Assembly: GCA_019637875.1 (NCBI GenBank)
Contig: JAHBUW010000003.1
Span: 248,001 to 312,000, forward strand
Direction: 5' to 3'
Length of the DNA stretch: 64,000 nt
Origin: Pseudobdellovibrionaceae bacterium
GTDB taxonomy: Bacteria > Bdellovibrionota > Bdellovibrionia > Bdellovibrionales > Bdellovibrionaceae
Part shown: piece by piece, positions 33,320 to 41,547 of the stretch
Numbering within the stretch: the first letter of the stretch is position 1
Layout: each line of letters begins with the position of its first letter
Notes under the pieces: model-generated
What the model was told of the DNA's origin: nothing
Database searches by the model: none
Seen by the model: the letters and a program-made list of their open reading frames with translations, nothing else
Program-made: the position numbers and the translations under genes

Positions 33320-34879
33320 ATGCCGACACTGGTGAGGCTCCTCCTCATTCTCAGCCTTCTGACGGCTTCCGTCATGGCCCGGGCCCAGGAGGGCCCCGTG
33401 TCGGCGCGCGCATTGGTCGAGGGACTGCCCGCCAACCAGCAGGCCCTGATCCGCCAGGTCGAACACGAAACCGCCCTTCTGATCGAGCCCCTCGCCTTGG
33501 AACTTCTGCGCGGCAGCTCGCGCCTGGAAGTGTCGGCTTTCGTGGACCTTCTCGGTGGCGAGCGCGACGTGCGCGATCAGTACCGGCTGCTGGAGCGGTT
33601 GACCGACTCGCGCGGCACCCACGTGAAACTTATCAGCGCACTTCTGGAGCTACACGAACGCGACCCCCGACGCTTCGACCGACTGAAAACCGCCGTCGCC
33701 CGGCTGGATGCCGAGATCGAAAGCCTTCGCCCTCTGCGCCCGCCCTTCGGAAGCCGCATGGCCATGGGCCTTTTGTACTCGGCCTCGCTCATCACCTATA
33801 CCTACGGTTACTTCGGCACCTGGGCCGATCCCGCAAACCCAGCGAGCGTCGCCTACTGGGCGCTCAAGGCGAAGCAGGTCGCCTGGGCCGGCCTGCTTTA
33901 CGTCGGACTGCAGGTAGGCGGCGAACTCCTGGTCCTGAAGAAGACGTGGCCCTCTTACCGGACCGCACTCCGCAACCATCGCCACTCCCTCGTGATGCTG
34001 GATCATTTGAAAGTATGGATCCAGGACGTCGAGCGCGACGCCGAGCTGCGTTCGCTACGCGAAAGCCTGCGCTATGCGGCCTCGGATCGCCCCGTGCGCG
34101 ATCTCGTGAAACTGCTGCCGGAGCTCATGGCCGAGGCCGAACGCCACACCGAAACCTACCTTCGTGAACCCGACCGCCTTACGGAATTGCGTGCTTTCGG
34201 CGCGCAAACCCAGACGCTGGAAATTCTGCGCGAGTTCGCACGAACCCTCTCGGAACACGAGAAGGCGGCACTCCAAGCGGCCTTCCGCCATCCGCGAGTG
34301 AAACATGAGTTACCATGGACGCTCATTCCGAAGATGCAAAGTCTCGAGGCCGAGCTGAACGAACGTTTCGAACGAAGCCTCCCCGCCAGCGAGGCGAATG
34401 CTCGCGCCAGGATGGCCACCCTCGCTCGCCTGCAAGGCGACGCTCTCGAAAGCCGCTCTCTCTCTGGACATATGGTGCGCGAGGCCGCCGTCGGTAACTT
34501 CACACTGACCGTCAGTCTTGCCATCGCGGCGGTCGCCGTCGGCGTGGGGAACTCCGCGCTCGCGATCGACGGCCACCTGCTCCAGACGGGAATCGACTGG
34601 GTCCGCGCTCACCCCCAGAGCCTGCTCTGGGCTGCGGCGCTGGGCACGATCCCGTCATTCTACGCGCCCCTCCACCGCGTCTACCGTACCCTCGCGGAAC
34701 GCTGGCGCGCGGCCCGCACGCCGCTCTGGGAGCGCCCCGAGTTCAGCGCCACCGAAGCCGAATTCGAGATCCTACGCCGCCACCTGGTGAGCCAAGAGCG
34801 CGACGCCATCCCCAAGATTCTGGGTGCCGCGCGTGCGCGAGCCGGAGCAAAGAGCTGCCGCTCCGTCCACGGCGACTGA
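33320..34879 (+). CDS. Large exported membrane protein of unknown function
   Basis: A 519-residue protein with a signal peptide (MPTLVRLLLILSLLTASVMARA) and four likely membrane segments at about 145-168, 177-205, 393-415 and 433-451. Between them lie long helical, Arg/Glu/Leu-rich stretches (about 205-390) likely to form coiled coils. Base usage is markedly GC-rich, with many GCG, CGC and CTC codons, compared with the ribosomal genes on both sides. No family is recognised. It ends just before a shared bidirectional terminator. Confidence 0.8.
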   Translation: MPTLVRLLLILSLLTASVMARAQEGPVSARALVEGLPANQQALIRQVEHETALLIEPLALELLRGSSRLEVSAFVDLLGGERDVRDQYRLLERLTDSRGTHVKLISALLELHERDPRRFDRLKTAVARLDAEIESLRPLRPPFGSRMAMGLLYSASLITYTYGYFGTWADPANPASVAYWALKAKQVAWAGLLYVGLQVGGELLVLKKTWPSYRTALRNHRHSLVMLDHLKVWIQDVERDAELRSLRESLRYAASDRPVRDLVKLLPELMAEAERHTETYLREPDRLTELRAFGAQTQTLEILREFARTLSEHEKAALQAAFRHPRVKHELPWTLIPKMQSLEAELNERFERSLPASEANARARMATLARLQGDALESRSLSGHMVREAAVGNFTLTVSLAIAAVAVGVGNSALAIDGHLLQTGIDWVRAHPQSLLWAAALGTIPSFYAPLHRVYRTLAERWRAARTPLWERPEFSATEAEFEILRRHLVSQERDAIPKILGAARARAGAKSCRSVHGD

Positions 34880-34888
34880 GGACATAAA

Positions 34889-34914
34889 AAAACCGGCCTC
34901 TCAGGACCGGTTTT
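34889..34914. terminator. Bidirectional terminator between converging genes
   Basis: Arms AAAACCGG (34889-34896) and CCGGTTTT (34907-34914) surround a 10-base loop. A seven-base T-run follows on the minus strand (nusG side) and a shorter one on the plus strand. It serves nusG and the membrane-protein gene. Confidence 0.85.
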
Positions 34915-34969
34915 ATGAAAATCAAAATGAATGAAGGAGAGAGCTTAGGCTTCTGGCCTTCTGGAAAGC

Positions 34970-35503
34970 TTAAGCTTTCTCGACCTGCACGAAATCAAGC
35001 TCGACGGGAGTGGGGCGTCCGAAGATCGAAACGAGGACCTTCACTTTGCCTTTCTCTTCGTTGATCTCTTCAATTGTGCCCGCGAAATTCGAGAACGGAC
35101 CGTCGACGACCGTGACGTTTTCACCGTGGGTGAACTTCACTTTCGAGCGAGGCTTCTCTGCGCCGGTGGTCATCTGTTGAGTGACGCGACGGACTTCGCT
35201 CTCGGGAACTTCCGGAGGACGGGTCTTGGTCCCACCCACAAAGCCTGTCACCTTCGCGCTATTGCGCACCAAGTGCCAAGTTTCATCGGTCAGGGCCATG
35301 TTCACGAAGATGTAACCGGGGAAGAACTTTTTGGCTTTGGTCTGCTTCTGACCTTTCACCAACTGAACGACGTTTTCCGCCGGAATCAGGATTTCGCCGA
35401 AGTGTTCTTCTTGTTTCAGCGAACGGATGCGCTCTTCAATCGCCGACTTGGCCGTGTTCTCACAGCCGGTCTGAACGTTGATGATGTACCATTTTTTATC
35501 CAT
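34970..35503 (-). CDS. nusG: Transcription elongation and antitermination factor NusG
   Basis: A 177-residue RNA polymerase processivity factor. The start at 35503 ([13 protein letters not shown]) has AGTAGG. NGN-domain motifs [10 protein letters not shown] and [16 protein letters not shown] and a KOW domain ([22 protein letters not shown]) are present. It is paired with secE, 46 bases upstream, and followed by a terminator instead of running into rplK. Confidence 0.98.
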   Translation of the reverse strand: MDKKWYIINVQTGCENTAKSAIEERIRSLKQEEHFGEILIPAENVVQLVKGQKQTKAKKFFPGYIFVNMALTDETWHLVRNSAKVTGFVGGTKTRPPEVPESEVRRVTQQMTTGAEKPRSKVKFTHGENVTVVDGPFSNFAGTIEEINEEKGKVKVLVSIFGRPTPVELDFVQVEKA

Positions 35504-35549
35504 GGCAAACCTACTTACTGCGCTCAATCTGGAGCGCCGACTTGTCCAA

Positions 35550-35930
35550 TTACTGAAGAATGATGTTGTTCAGAACGTAACCCGAGACAAAATCGAAACT
35601 CGAAATCACCAGGCTCGAAACGACCACCATGATGCAAACCACGATGGTCATCGCGGTCACATCTTTACGCGAAGGCCATACGACCTTGCGCAGTTCGGAG
35701 ACGACTTCATCGCCCCACTGGAGCATCTTGGGGCTGAACTGCAGGAACAGGAACAAGCCGAAACCCGCAGCCACCGGCAGACCGTGACGGAACCAGTCTT
35801 GGCCCGCCAGATTCGCCATCCAGCCGAAGATTCCCGAAAGAGCCGTGATCAGAAGCGACAGCGTGAGGCCAAAAATAGCGCCTGCCGTTGCGAATGCGAC
35901 CGTCAAAATCTTCTGGTTTGTTTTGTCCAT
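35550..35930 (-). CDS. secE: Preprotein translocase subunit SecE
   Basis: A 126-residue clamp for SecY. It is the long three-helix type (membrane segments near 10-35, 50-68 and 93-118) with the conserved cytosolic motif [12 protein letters not shown]. It lies between tRNA-Trp and nusG. Confidence 0.96.
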   Translation of the reverse strand: MDKTNQKILTVAFATAGAIFGLTLSLLITALSGIFGWMANLAGQDWFRHGLPVAAGFGLFLFLQFSPKMLQWGDEVVSELRKVVWPSRKDVTAMTIVVCIMVVVSSLVISSFDFVSGYVLNNIILQ

Positions 35931-35995
35931 GATCCGTCCTTTTCAGAGCCAGATGCCATCATCTATAAATTGGGACCAGACAACAAGAGGGATAT

Positions 35996-36071
35996 TGGCA
36001 GGGCCGCACGGATTCGAACCGTGAACCTAAGGATTTGGAGTCCTTCGCTCTACCGTTGGAGCTACGACCCT
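35996..36071 (-). tRNA. tRNA-Trp (CCA anticodon)
   Basis: A 76-base cloverleaf on the minus strand: acceptor AGGGTCG/CGGCCCT (one G-U pair), anticodon loop CTCCAAA and T-arm GGTTCGAATCC. The 3' CCA is encoded. It sits between tuf and secE. Confidence 0.96.
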
Positions 36072-36151
36072 GTTGTCCCCCGCTCACCAACGCTCCTTGC
36101 GGCGCGTCGGAATGTCTGGGCTTTGAATTTGAATCGAGTCCTCAAAAACCG

Positions 36152-36179
36152 AGGGGGACGACTCTTACGAGGTCCCCCT
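36152..36179 (-). terminator. Terminator after tuf
   Basis: On the minus strand, an 8-bp stem (AGGGGGAC/GTCCCCCT, loop of 12) is followed by CGGTTTTTG. It lies 54 bases past tuf and may partly separate tuf from tRNA-Trp-secE-nusG. Confidence 0.8.
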
Positions 36180-36232
36180 ACAGTCAAGAGTTTCGAACCG
36201 GTGAAGGCCGAATCGAAACCCTGTCTTGAAGA

Positions 36233-37423
36233 TTACTCAGTGATCGCGACGACGACGCCTGCACCGACGGTACGGCCACCTTCGCGGATCGCGAAGCGAA
36301 GCTCTTTTTCCATCGCGATGGGCGCAATCAGCTCAACGTCAACTTCCACGCGGTCACCGGGCATGACCATTTCAGTTCCCGCCTTCAGAGTCACTACGCC
36401 AGTGACGTCAGTGGTACGGAAGTAGAACTGAGGACGGTATCCGTTGAAGAAGGGAGTGTGACGTCCGCCTTCTTCTTTGGTGAGGATGTACGCTTCAGCT
36501 TTGAACTTCTTGTGCGGCTTGATGGTGCCGGGTTTCGCGAGGACTTGTCCGCGCTCAACGTCTTCTTTTTTGGTACCACGGAGAAGGACGCCGCAGTTAT
36601 CGCCCGCTTGACCTTCATCCAACAGCTTACGGAACATTTCGATTCCAGTGACTGTGGTTTTAGTCGTGGGACGGATACCGACGATTTCAACTTCTTCGTT
36701 GACCTTAATAACGCCACGCTCAACACGGCCAGTGACGACAGTACCACGACCCGAGATCGAGAACACGTCCTCGACGGGCATCAGGAAAGTCTTGTCGATC
36801 GCACGGACGGGCTCGGGGATGTAAGTATCGCAAGCTTCCATCAGTTTCATGACCGAGGGAGCACCGACTTCCGAAGTGTCGCCTTCCAGAGCTTTCAGAG
36901 CCGAACCTTTAACGATCGGGATCTTGTCGCCGGGGAATTCGTACTTCGAGAGCAGTTCGCGAACTTCGAGTTCGACGAGCTCAAGGAGTTCTTTGTCATC
37001 GACCATGTCGCACTTGTTCATGAAAACAACCAGTGCGGGAACGCCGACCTGACGAGCGAGCAGGATGTGCTCACGAGTCTGGGGCATCGGACCATCCGCA
37101 GCCGAGACGACGAGGATCGCGCCATCCATCTGAGCTGCACCAGTGATCATGTTTTTCACGTAGTCGGCGTGCCCGGGGCAGTCGACGTGTGCGTAGTGAC
37201 GGTTGTCAGTTTCGTACTCGACGTGAGTTGTCGAGATCGTGATCCCACGCTCTTTTTCTTCGGGCGACTTATCGATTTGATCGTAGTTCATCGCCTGAGC
37301 TTTACCGGCTTTCGCCAGAACGTTGGTGATTGCTGCAGTGAGAGTGGTCTTACCATGGTCGACGTGACCGATGGTTCCGATGTTCACGTGCGGCTTCGAG
37401 CGGTTAAACTTCTCTTTTGCCAT
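36233..37423 (-). CDS. tuf: Elongation factor Tu
   Basis: A 396-residue GTPase that delivers aminoacyl-tRNA. G1 [12 protein letters not shown]3 [16 protein letters not shown]4 NKCD and domain-2 and -3 motifs are intact. It lies in the tRNA-tuf-secE-nusG cluster, not next to fusA; no second tuf is in the window. Confidence 0.99.
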   Translation of the reverse strand: MAKEKFNRSKPHVNIGTIGHVDHGKTTLTAAITNVLAKAGKAQAMNYDQIDKSPEEKERGITISTTHVEYETDNRHYAHVDCPGHADYVKNMITGAAQMDGAILVVSAADGPMPQTREHILLARQVGVPALVVFMNKCDMVDDKELLELVELEVRELLSKYEFPGDKIPIVKGSALKALEGDTSEVGAPSVMKLMEACDTYIPEPVRAIDKTFLMPVEDVFSISGRGTVVTGRVERGVIKVNEEVEIVGIRPTTKTTVTGIEMFRKLLDEGQAGDNCGVLLRGTKKEDVERGQVLAKPGTIKPHKKFKAEAYILTKEEGGRHTPFFNGYRPQFYFRTTDVTGVVTLKAGTEMVMPGDRVEVDVELIAPIAMEKELRFAIREGGRTVGAGVVVAITE

Positions 37424-37502
37424 TGCTGTCTTCCTCCTGAGTAGGATCCAAATCCTGTTTATTTACCTAACTTAAAAACTTCGAGCGCGATGACCAAAAA
37501 AC

Positions 37503-37577
37503 TGGAGCCCGTGATCGGAGCCGAACCGACGACCTCACCCTTACCAAGGGTGTGCTCTACCACTGAGCTACACGGGC
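37503..37577 (-). tRNA. tRNA-Thr (GGT anticodon)
   Basis: A 75-base tRNA: acceptor GCCCGTG/CACGGGC, anticodon loop TTGGTAA, T-arm GGTTCGGCTCC. CCA is encoded. Nearest tRNA upstream of tuf. Confidence 0.96.
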
Positions 37578-37607
37578 ATACCCTCGGATCGCCGGAAAAG
37601 TTCAACT

Positions 37608-37684
37608 TGGAGCGGGTGACCGGTCTCGAACCGGCAACCCTCAGCTTGGAAGGCTGATACTCTAGCCAATTGAGCTACACCCGC
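37608..37684 (-). tRNA. tRNA-Gly (TCC anticodon)
   Basis: A 77-base tRNA: acceptor GCGGGTG/CACCCGC, anticodon loop CTTCCAA, T-arm GGTTCGAGACC. CCA is encoded. Confidence 0.96.
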
Positions 37685-37765
37685 CCATTTCAAACTTTTC
37701 CTAAACTCTTGTGACTGAAGGCCTGCGCGAGAGTGGCGGCGCAGGGGATTCAGTTCCTGAATCTA

Positions 37766-37851
37766 TGGTGGAGAGAGAAGGATTCGAACCTTCGTAGGCG
37801 TGAGCCAGCGGATTTACAGTCCGCCCCCTTTAGCCACTCGGGCACCTCTCC
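37766..37851 (-). tRNA. tRNA-Tyr (GTA anticodon)
   Basis: An 86-base class II tRNA with a long variable arm. Acceptor GGAGAGG/TCTCTCC, anticodon loop CTGTAAA, CCA encoded. Confidence 0.96.
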
Positions 37852-37878
37852 GCATCGATCCTTCACTCACAAAAGTTC

Positions 37879-37954
37879 TGGAGCTGGTTATGGGACTCGA
37901 ACCCGCAACCTGCTGATTACAAATCAGCTGCTCTACCAATTGAGCTAAACCAGC
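37879..37954 (-). tRNA. tRNA-Thr (TGT anticodon)
   Basis: A 76-base tRNA: acceptor GCTGGTT/AACCAGC, anticodon loop TTTGTAA, T-arm GGTTCGAGTCC. CCA is encoded. It is the first gene after the predicted promoter. The order Thr-Tyr-Gly-Thr-tuf matches E. coli thrU-tyrU-glyT-thrT-tufB. Confidence 0.96.
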
Positions 37955-37977
37955 TTTGTTCGGCGATACGACGGACT

Positions 37978-38006
37978 GTTCTATGGAGAATTTCAAACGG
38001 AGTCAA
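37978..38006 (-). promoter_or_regulatory. Predicted promoter of the tRNA-tuf-secE-nusG unit
   Basis: On the minus strand, TTGACT (38001-38006), an exact 17-base spacer and TAGAAC (37978-37983), 24 bases before the first tRNA. Confidence 0.7.
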
Positions 38007-38148
38007 AGATTTGCGATGGGGAGGCCGATTCACGCCTGGGACAGCGCGCCGCGCCCGGGGCTTCAGCAAAGTGGGGGGCGTTTCGCTCAATTCCAAAGCA
38101 GGCGCGGCTTCGCGCGCCGAGGCCTCCCACCCCTCTTTTCACGTTTGC

Positions 38149-39078
38149 CTATTTTTGAGGCTGGGCCGAAGCCTGAACTTTAGCCTGGCGGTAACCTTCG
38201 GACAGGATCATCGCGGTGGCGACCGAAACATTGTAGCTCGCCGACGCTTCGACTTGCGGAATACGGATCAGCTCATCGCACGCGCGCTCGGTGGAGGAGC
38301 GCAGGCCTTTGTCTTCCGCGCCCATCACCCACACGACCTTCGCGGGAATATCGAGTTCGTAAATTTCGCTCTTCGCTTCGTGCGAAAGACCGAAAATCCA
38401 GTAGCCCGCTTCTTTCAGTTGCGCGAACACCGAAGAGAAATTGTTGTCGCGTAAAACGGGAACGTGCTCGGCGCCGCCCGCGGCCACTTTGTGCGCGACC
38501 GGAGTCAGCCCCACCGCACGGTCTTCCGGAATGAGAACCGCGTTCACACCCATCAACCAACTCGTGCGCAAAACCGCGCCGAGATTGTGCGGATCCTCGA
38601 CGCCGTCCAAGGCGACGATCGTCGCCGATTCGAGCTTCAGCAGATCTTCGATTTCGACGGAAGGTTGATCCTTCGCGATGAGGAGCGCGCCTTGATGACT
38701 TCCCAAACGATCCATCGCGACCGCGGTCCGCGTCTCGAGCCGCAGACGTTTCGCGCGCGCGAGCTCTTCGATCTCGCGCAAGGTTTCGTTGTCCCGCCAA
38801 TTGTCGATCAGGATCAAAGTTTCGAGCGACGCGACCTTGGCCGCGAAGGCCTCGCGGATCGCGTGATCCCCCATGATCAAACGCCCGCCCTTCGGCACAT
38901 TGATGAAATCGCCGCGGGACGAGCCCGCCTTCGGCGCCGGACCGCGCGGCCCACCCGACGGAGCGGGGCGACCGCCCGACGGAGCCGAGCGACCACCAGA
39001 CTGAGGCGAACGGCCTCCCGATTGCGGACGACGAGATTTCGAAGAGGAACGAGAGGGGGGACCGGATTGTCTGCGCAT
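38149..39078 (-). CDS. TrmH/SpoU-family RNA 2'-O-methyltransferase, RlmB-like
   Basis: Methylates a ribose in rRNA (RlmB acts on 23S G2251) or tRNA using SAM. The 309-residue protein has a low-complexity N-terminal region (residues 1-55) of repeated QSGGR/PSGGR units, a substrate-binding domain (about 60-135) and the knotted SPOUT domain with the three SpoU motifs: DGVEDPHNLGAVLRT, VMGAEDKGLR and SYNVSVATAMIL. Family is certain; the exact target base is inferred. It lies upstream of the tRNA-tuf cluster with its own transcript, diverging from the lipoprotein gene. Confidence 0.88.
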   Translation of the reverse strand: MRRQSGPPSRSSSKSRRPQSGGRSPQSGGRSAPSGGRPAPSGGPRGPAPKAGSSRGDFINVPKGGRLIMGDHAIREAFAAKVASLETLILIDNWRDNETLREIEELARAKRLRLETRTAVAMDRLGSHQGALLIAKDQPSVEIEDLLKLESATIVALDGVEDPHNLGAVLRTSWLMGVNAVLIPEDRAVGLTPVAHKVAAGGAEHVPVLRDNNFSSVFAQLKEAGYWIFGLSHEAKSEIYELDIPAKVVWVMGAEDKGLRSSTERACDELIRIPQVEASASYNVSVATAMILSEGYRQAKVQASAQPQK

Positions 39079-39223
39079 GATTTCTACGGGTGTAAACGGA
39101 GAGGCCGGGCTTGTCTATGCGCCGCGTTTCCAGCCTCCCATTTTGATACAACTTACAGCGAAGCCGAATATTTCTGAGGCCTTGGCGGCTTTGATTTCCT
39201 ATGATGGAGGAAAGGGGAACCCG

Positions 39224-40390
39224 ATGAACCGCACACGCCGATACCGCGATCTTTTCCTGATGGGCCTCGTGGTCCTTCTGGGTTTCCAGAACTGCTCGCC
39301 GTCGTTCCAAGAGCCCGACAATACCGATCCCCGCCTGGGCACCCTCGGCGACGAAGATCCGCAACCCGAACCCACGCCCCGTCCGGCGACGGCGCAATTC
39401 CGCGCGGGCGATCCCGTCAGCCGCAACGCCCTCGGCCACCTTTATACTTTCGAGCTGCGCGCCCTGTTGGACTTCGCCGCGTACGAAGCCTATTCGGGCG
39501 AAAAAGCCATCGCGCTGGCGCCCAACGGACTCGCGGCCGTGCGTTTCTCGACGGCGGCCAGCGCCGCCGAAGTGGAGCGCGCCGCGATCGAGGCGTGCAA
39601 CGCCATCGCGGGGCAGGCCTGCGCGCTGTTGATGAGCGGTGACACGTTCAAAGTCGACGCCGATAAAATCTCGGCCGATGCGCAGATGCTTTTGAAATCC
39701 GGAAACGCGGCGCTGGTCGCGACCGATACCCCCTTTCTGCTCGATGCCCAGCGCGTGCTCGTGCAAAATTACCTGCTGACGAGTTCGACCAGCCATGCGT
39801 TCAAGGCCCTGGCCCTTTCCCCTTCGGGCGAAGCCTATTCAACCTACGGACACTCGCAAAGCGAAGCGAACCGGCGCGCGCTGCAGATCTGCGAATACAA
39901 CGCGGCGATCACGCCGTGCTTGATCTTTGCCGAGGGGAATCAGCGTGTTTTCAATCTGGCCAACTGGGATCGCGCGCAGCGCCTGCGCCTTTTCCCCGCC
40001 GTGCTCACGCAGGCGGAAGTGCCCTTCATTTTCGACGAGGACCGCCCGGGTCTGGATCCGTTCTTCGCGGATCTCGCGAATCAAAAAATCGTCGCGCTCG
40101 GGATCGCGCAGTCCGGCTCTTACGGCGCCGCCCAGAACGGGGTGAAGGCCGAAGCGGAGCGCGTGGCGGTCGAGCGCTGCTCCTCGGGCTCGAGTGAAGC
40201 GTGCTTTTTGTATTCGAGCGTGAATTCGGTTGAGCTCCGCTGGGATCGTCTGCCGACCAAAAGCGTTCTGCGCGCCGTCGTCTGCGCGGTGCCGCGCGCG
40301 AGCTGCGCCGCCCACAAAGAGCGCGGCTGCGCGGCCGCCACCCGCTGGATCGCGAACGGCGGAACACTCACCCGACAAAGCTGCAATTGA
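39224..40390 (+). CDS. Exported (probable lipo-) protein with three cysteine-pair modules
   Basis: A 388-residue protein. The start at 39224 follows GGAGGAAAGGGG. The N-terminal signal ends in LLGFQNC (Cys24), an unusual lipobox I associate with Bdellovibrio-type exported proteins. A proline-rich linker is followed by three similar modules about 95-100 residues apart, beginning near residues 94, 194 and 288. Each has an A-L-A-x-x-x-G motif, an Ala/Glu helix and two cysteines 8-9 residues apart (C125/C133, C223/C232, C319/C327). The pattern recalls DUF4189. Function unknown. Confidence 0.75.
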   Translation: MNRTRRYRDLFLMGLVVLLGFQNCSPSFQEPDNTDPRLGTLGDEDPQPEPTPRPATAQFRAGDPVSRNALGHLYTFELRALLDFAAYEAYSGEKAIALAPNGLAAVRFSTAASAAEVERAAIEACNAIAGQACALLMSGDTFKVDADKISADAQMLLKSGNAALVATDTPFLLDAQRVLVQNYLLTSSTSHAFKALALSPSGEAYSTYGHSQSEANRRALQICEYNAAITPCLIFAEGNQRVFNLANWDRAQRLRLFPAVLTQAEVPFIFDEDRPGLDPFFADLANQKIVALGIAQSGSYGAAQNGVKAEAERVAVERCSSGSSEACFLYSSVNSVELRWDRLPTKSVLRAVVCAVPRASCAAHKERGCAAATRWIANGGTLTRQSCN

Positions 40391-40416
40391 GGACACGCCC
40401 TAAGGAAAATAAAAAA

Positions 40417-40451
40417 GGGCGACGATCGTGCTAAGGACAAGATCGCCGCCC
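40417..40451 (-). terminator. Terminator after the small basic secreted-protein gene
   Basis: On the minus strand, an 11-bp stem (GGGCGGCGATC with GATCGTCGCCC, loop of 13) is followed by TTTTTTATTTT. It also lies just past the plus-strand lipoprotein gene, for which no T-run is seen. Confidence 0.85.
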
Positions 40452-40544
40452 CAGAGAACTCGTCCACCAGTGAAGGTGGTCATCAAGTGGTCGCCCCATC
40501 CAACCCGACGGAGCGACCGTCTCACCACCGCAAGGAACTCCCGA

Positions 40545-40721
40545 TCACTTGCGATAATTCTTAATGCACTTTTTCAGTTTCTTACCGGAGAGAGACGGGT
40601 CCTTTTGCAGACAGGCTTGTTTCGCCTCGCTGTTGCCCTTCCCTTTTCCTTTTGCCGATGCCACATCCGCATTGATCGCGAAAACGAACACCAACGCCAT
40701 CACACTCAAAACAACTTTCAC
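40545..40721 (-). CDS. Small basic secreted peptide
   Basis: A 58-residue protein. A GTG start at 40721 is preferred to the ATG at 40733 because GGAGG lies between them, five bases before the GTG, giving MKVVLSVMALVFVFAINADVASA. The mature part is about 35 residues, very rich in Lys and Gly (KGKGKGN), with two cysteines (QACLQ, KKCIKN) that may form a disulfide. No family is recognised. A strong terminator follows, so the unit is monocistronic. Confidence 0.7.
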   Translation of the reverse strand: MKVVLSVMALVFVFAINADVASAKGKGKGNSEAKQACLQKDPSLSGKKLKKCIKNYRK

Positions 40722-40875
40722 GACGACCTCCATGTCACCCGTGAGGGTTCTAGTTCAGCATAGGTGGGGCCCATCTTGAATAAATGGGTTCTGGATCAAA
40801 AATTTTTGATTTCGGAATGACCGCCTGCATAAAGGGGTCGGTGTTCGAGTCAACGCAGGTTATGTTCTGAAACCG

Positions 40876-41547
40876 ATGAAAGTTCTTTTGATCGAAGACG
40901 ATCTCAAACTCGCGGAACACTTGGTGCGCAATCTGCGTGAGCAGGCGCTGATGGTTGAGCATGTCGCCGACATGAACTCGCTGCAAGCGCAAATTGACGC
41001 GAACGCGCGTTACGATCTGGTGATTCTGGATCGCCTGATCGGTCAGAAAGATACCAAGCAAGACCTCCCCCGTTTGCGGGCGAAGTGGCCGGACGCGCCG
41101 GTGCTTGTGCTGTCGGCGATCTCCACGCCGCAAGAGCGCAGCGACGTTCTGAATCTGGGGGCCGACGACTACCTCGGCAAACCTTTCTCGACCCAAGAAC
41201 TGATCGCGCGCCTGAACGTTTTGTCGCGGCGACGCGCGCAAGCCCCGAATCCGTTTTTGCGCGTGGGCGACCTGGTGGTCGATACCGTCCAGCGGTCGTT
41301 GACGGTCCTTGGTCGTACCGAAAACTTACCCGCGAAAGAGTTTTTGCTTCTGCGGATCCTTTGCAAAGAGCCGGGCCGCGTCTGGAGCCGCGACGAACTG
41401 CTCGACTACATTTGGGGCTCGAGCGTTCATCTCGACACCAATGTGGTGGAAGCGACGGTCGCGAACGTCCGACGTAAACTCGAAGCCCTGGGAGCCCAGG
41501 CTAAAATCAAGAATATGCGCAATGCGGGCTATTGGATTCAGGAATAG
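40876..41547 (+). CDS. OmpR-family response regulator
   Basis: A 223-residue DNA-binding regulator. The receiver domain (1-120) has the acidic pair D8/D9, phospho-acceptor D52 (VILDRL) and K102 (GKPF). The C-terminal winged helix (about 130-223) is of the PhoB/OmpR type (RVWSRDELLDYIWG, VEATVANVRRKLE). It overlaps the sensor kinase gene by 26 bases. Targets are unknown; the divergent small secreted peptide gene upstream is a possible one. Confidence 0.93.
   Translation: MKVLLIEDDLKLAEHLVRNLREQALMVEHVADMNSLQAQIDANARYDLVILDRLIGQKDTKQDLPRLRAKWPDAPVLVLSAISTPQERSDVLNLGADDYLGKPFSTQELIARLNVLSRRRAQAPNPFLRVGDLVVDTVQRSLTVLGRTENLPAKEFLLLRILCKEPGRVWSRDELLDYIWGSSVHLDTNVVEATVANVRRKLEALGAQAKIKNMRNAGYWIQE

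Noticed and set aside
32762-33622. A 286-residue minus-strand frame over the exported-protein genes
   Set aside because: The opposite-strand frames have signal peptides and ribosome-binding sites; this one has neither.
36072-36232. rpmG (L33) gene near secE, as in many bacteria
   Set aside because: The gap between tRNA-Trp and tuf and the gap between secE and tRNA-Trp contain no frame resembling L33; only a terminator is seen.
39001-39076. Repeated GG-rich DNA at the 5' end of the methyltransferase gene as a CRISPR-like array
   Set aside because: It encodes the Ser/Gly/Arg/Pro-rich N-terminus of the protein; units are short, degenerate and in frame with no spacers.
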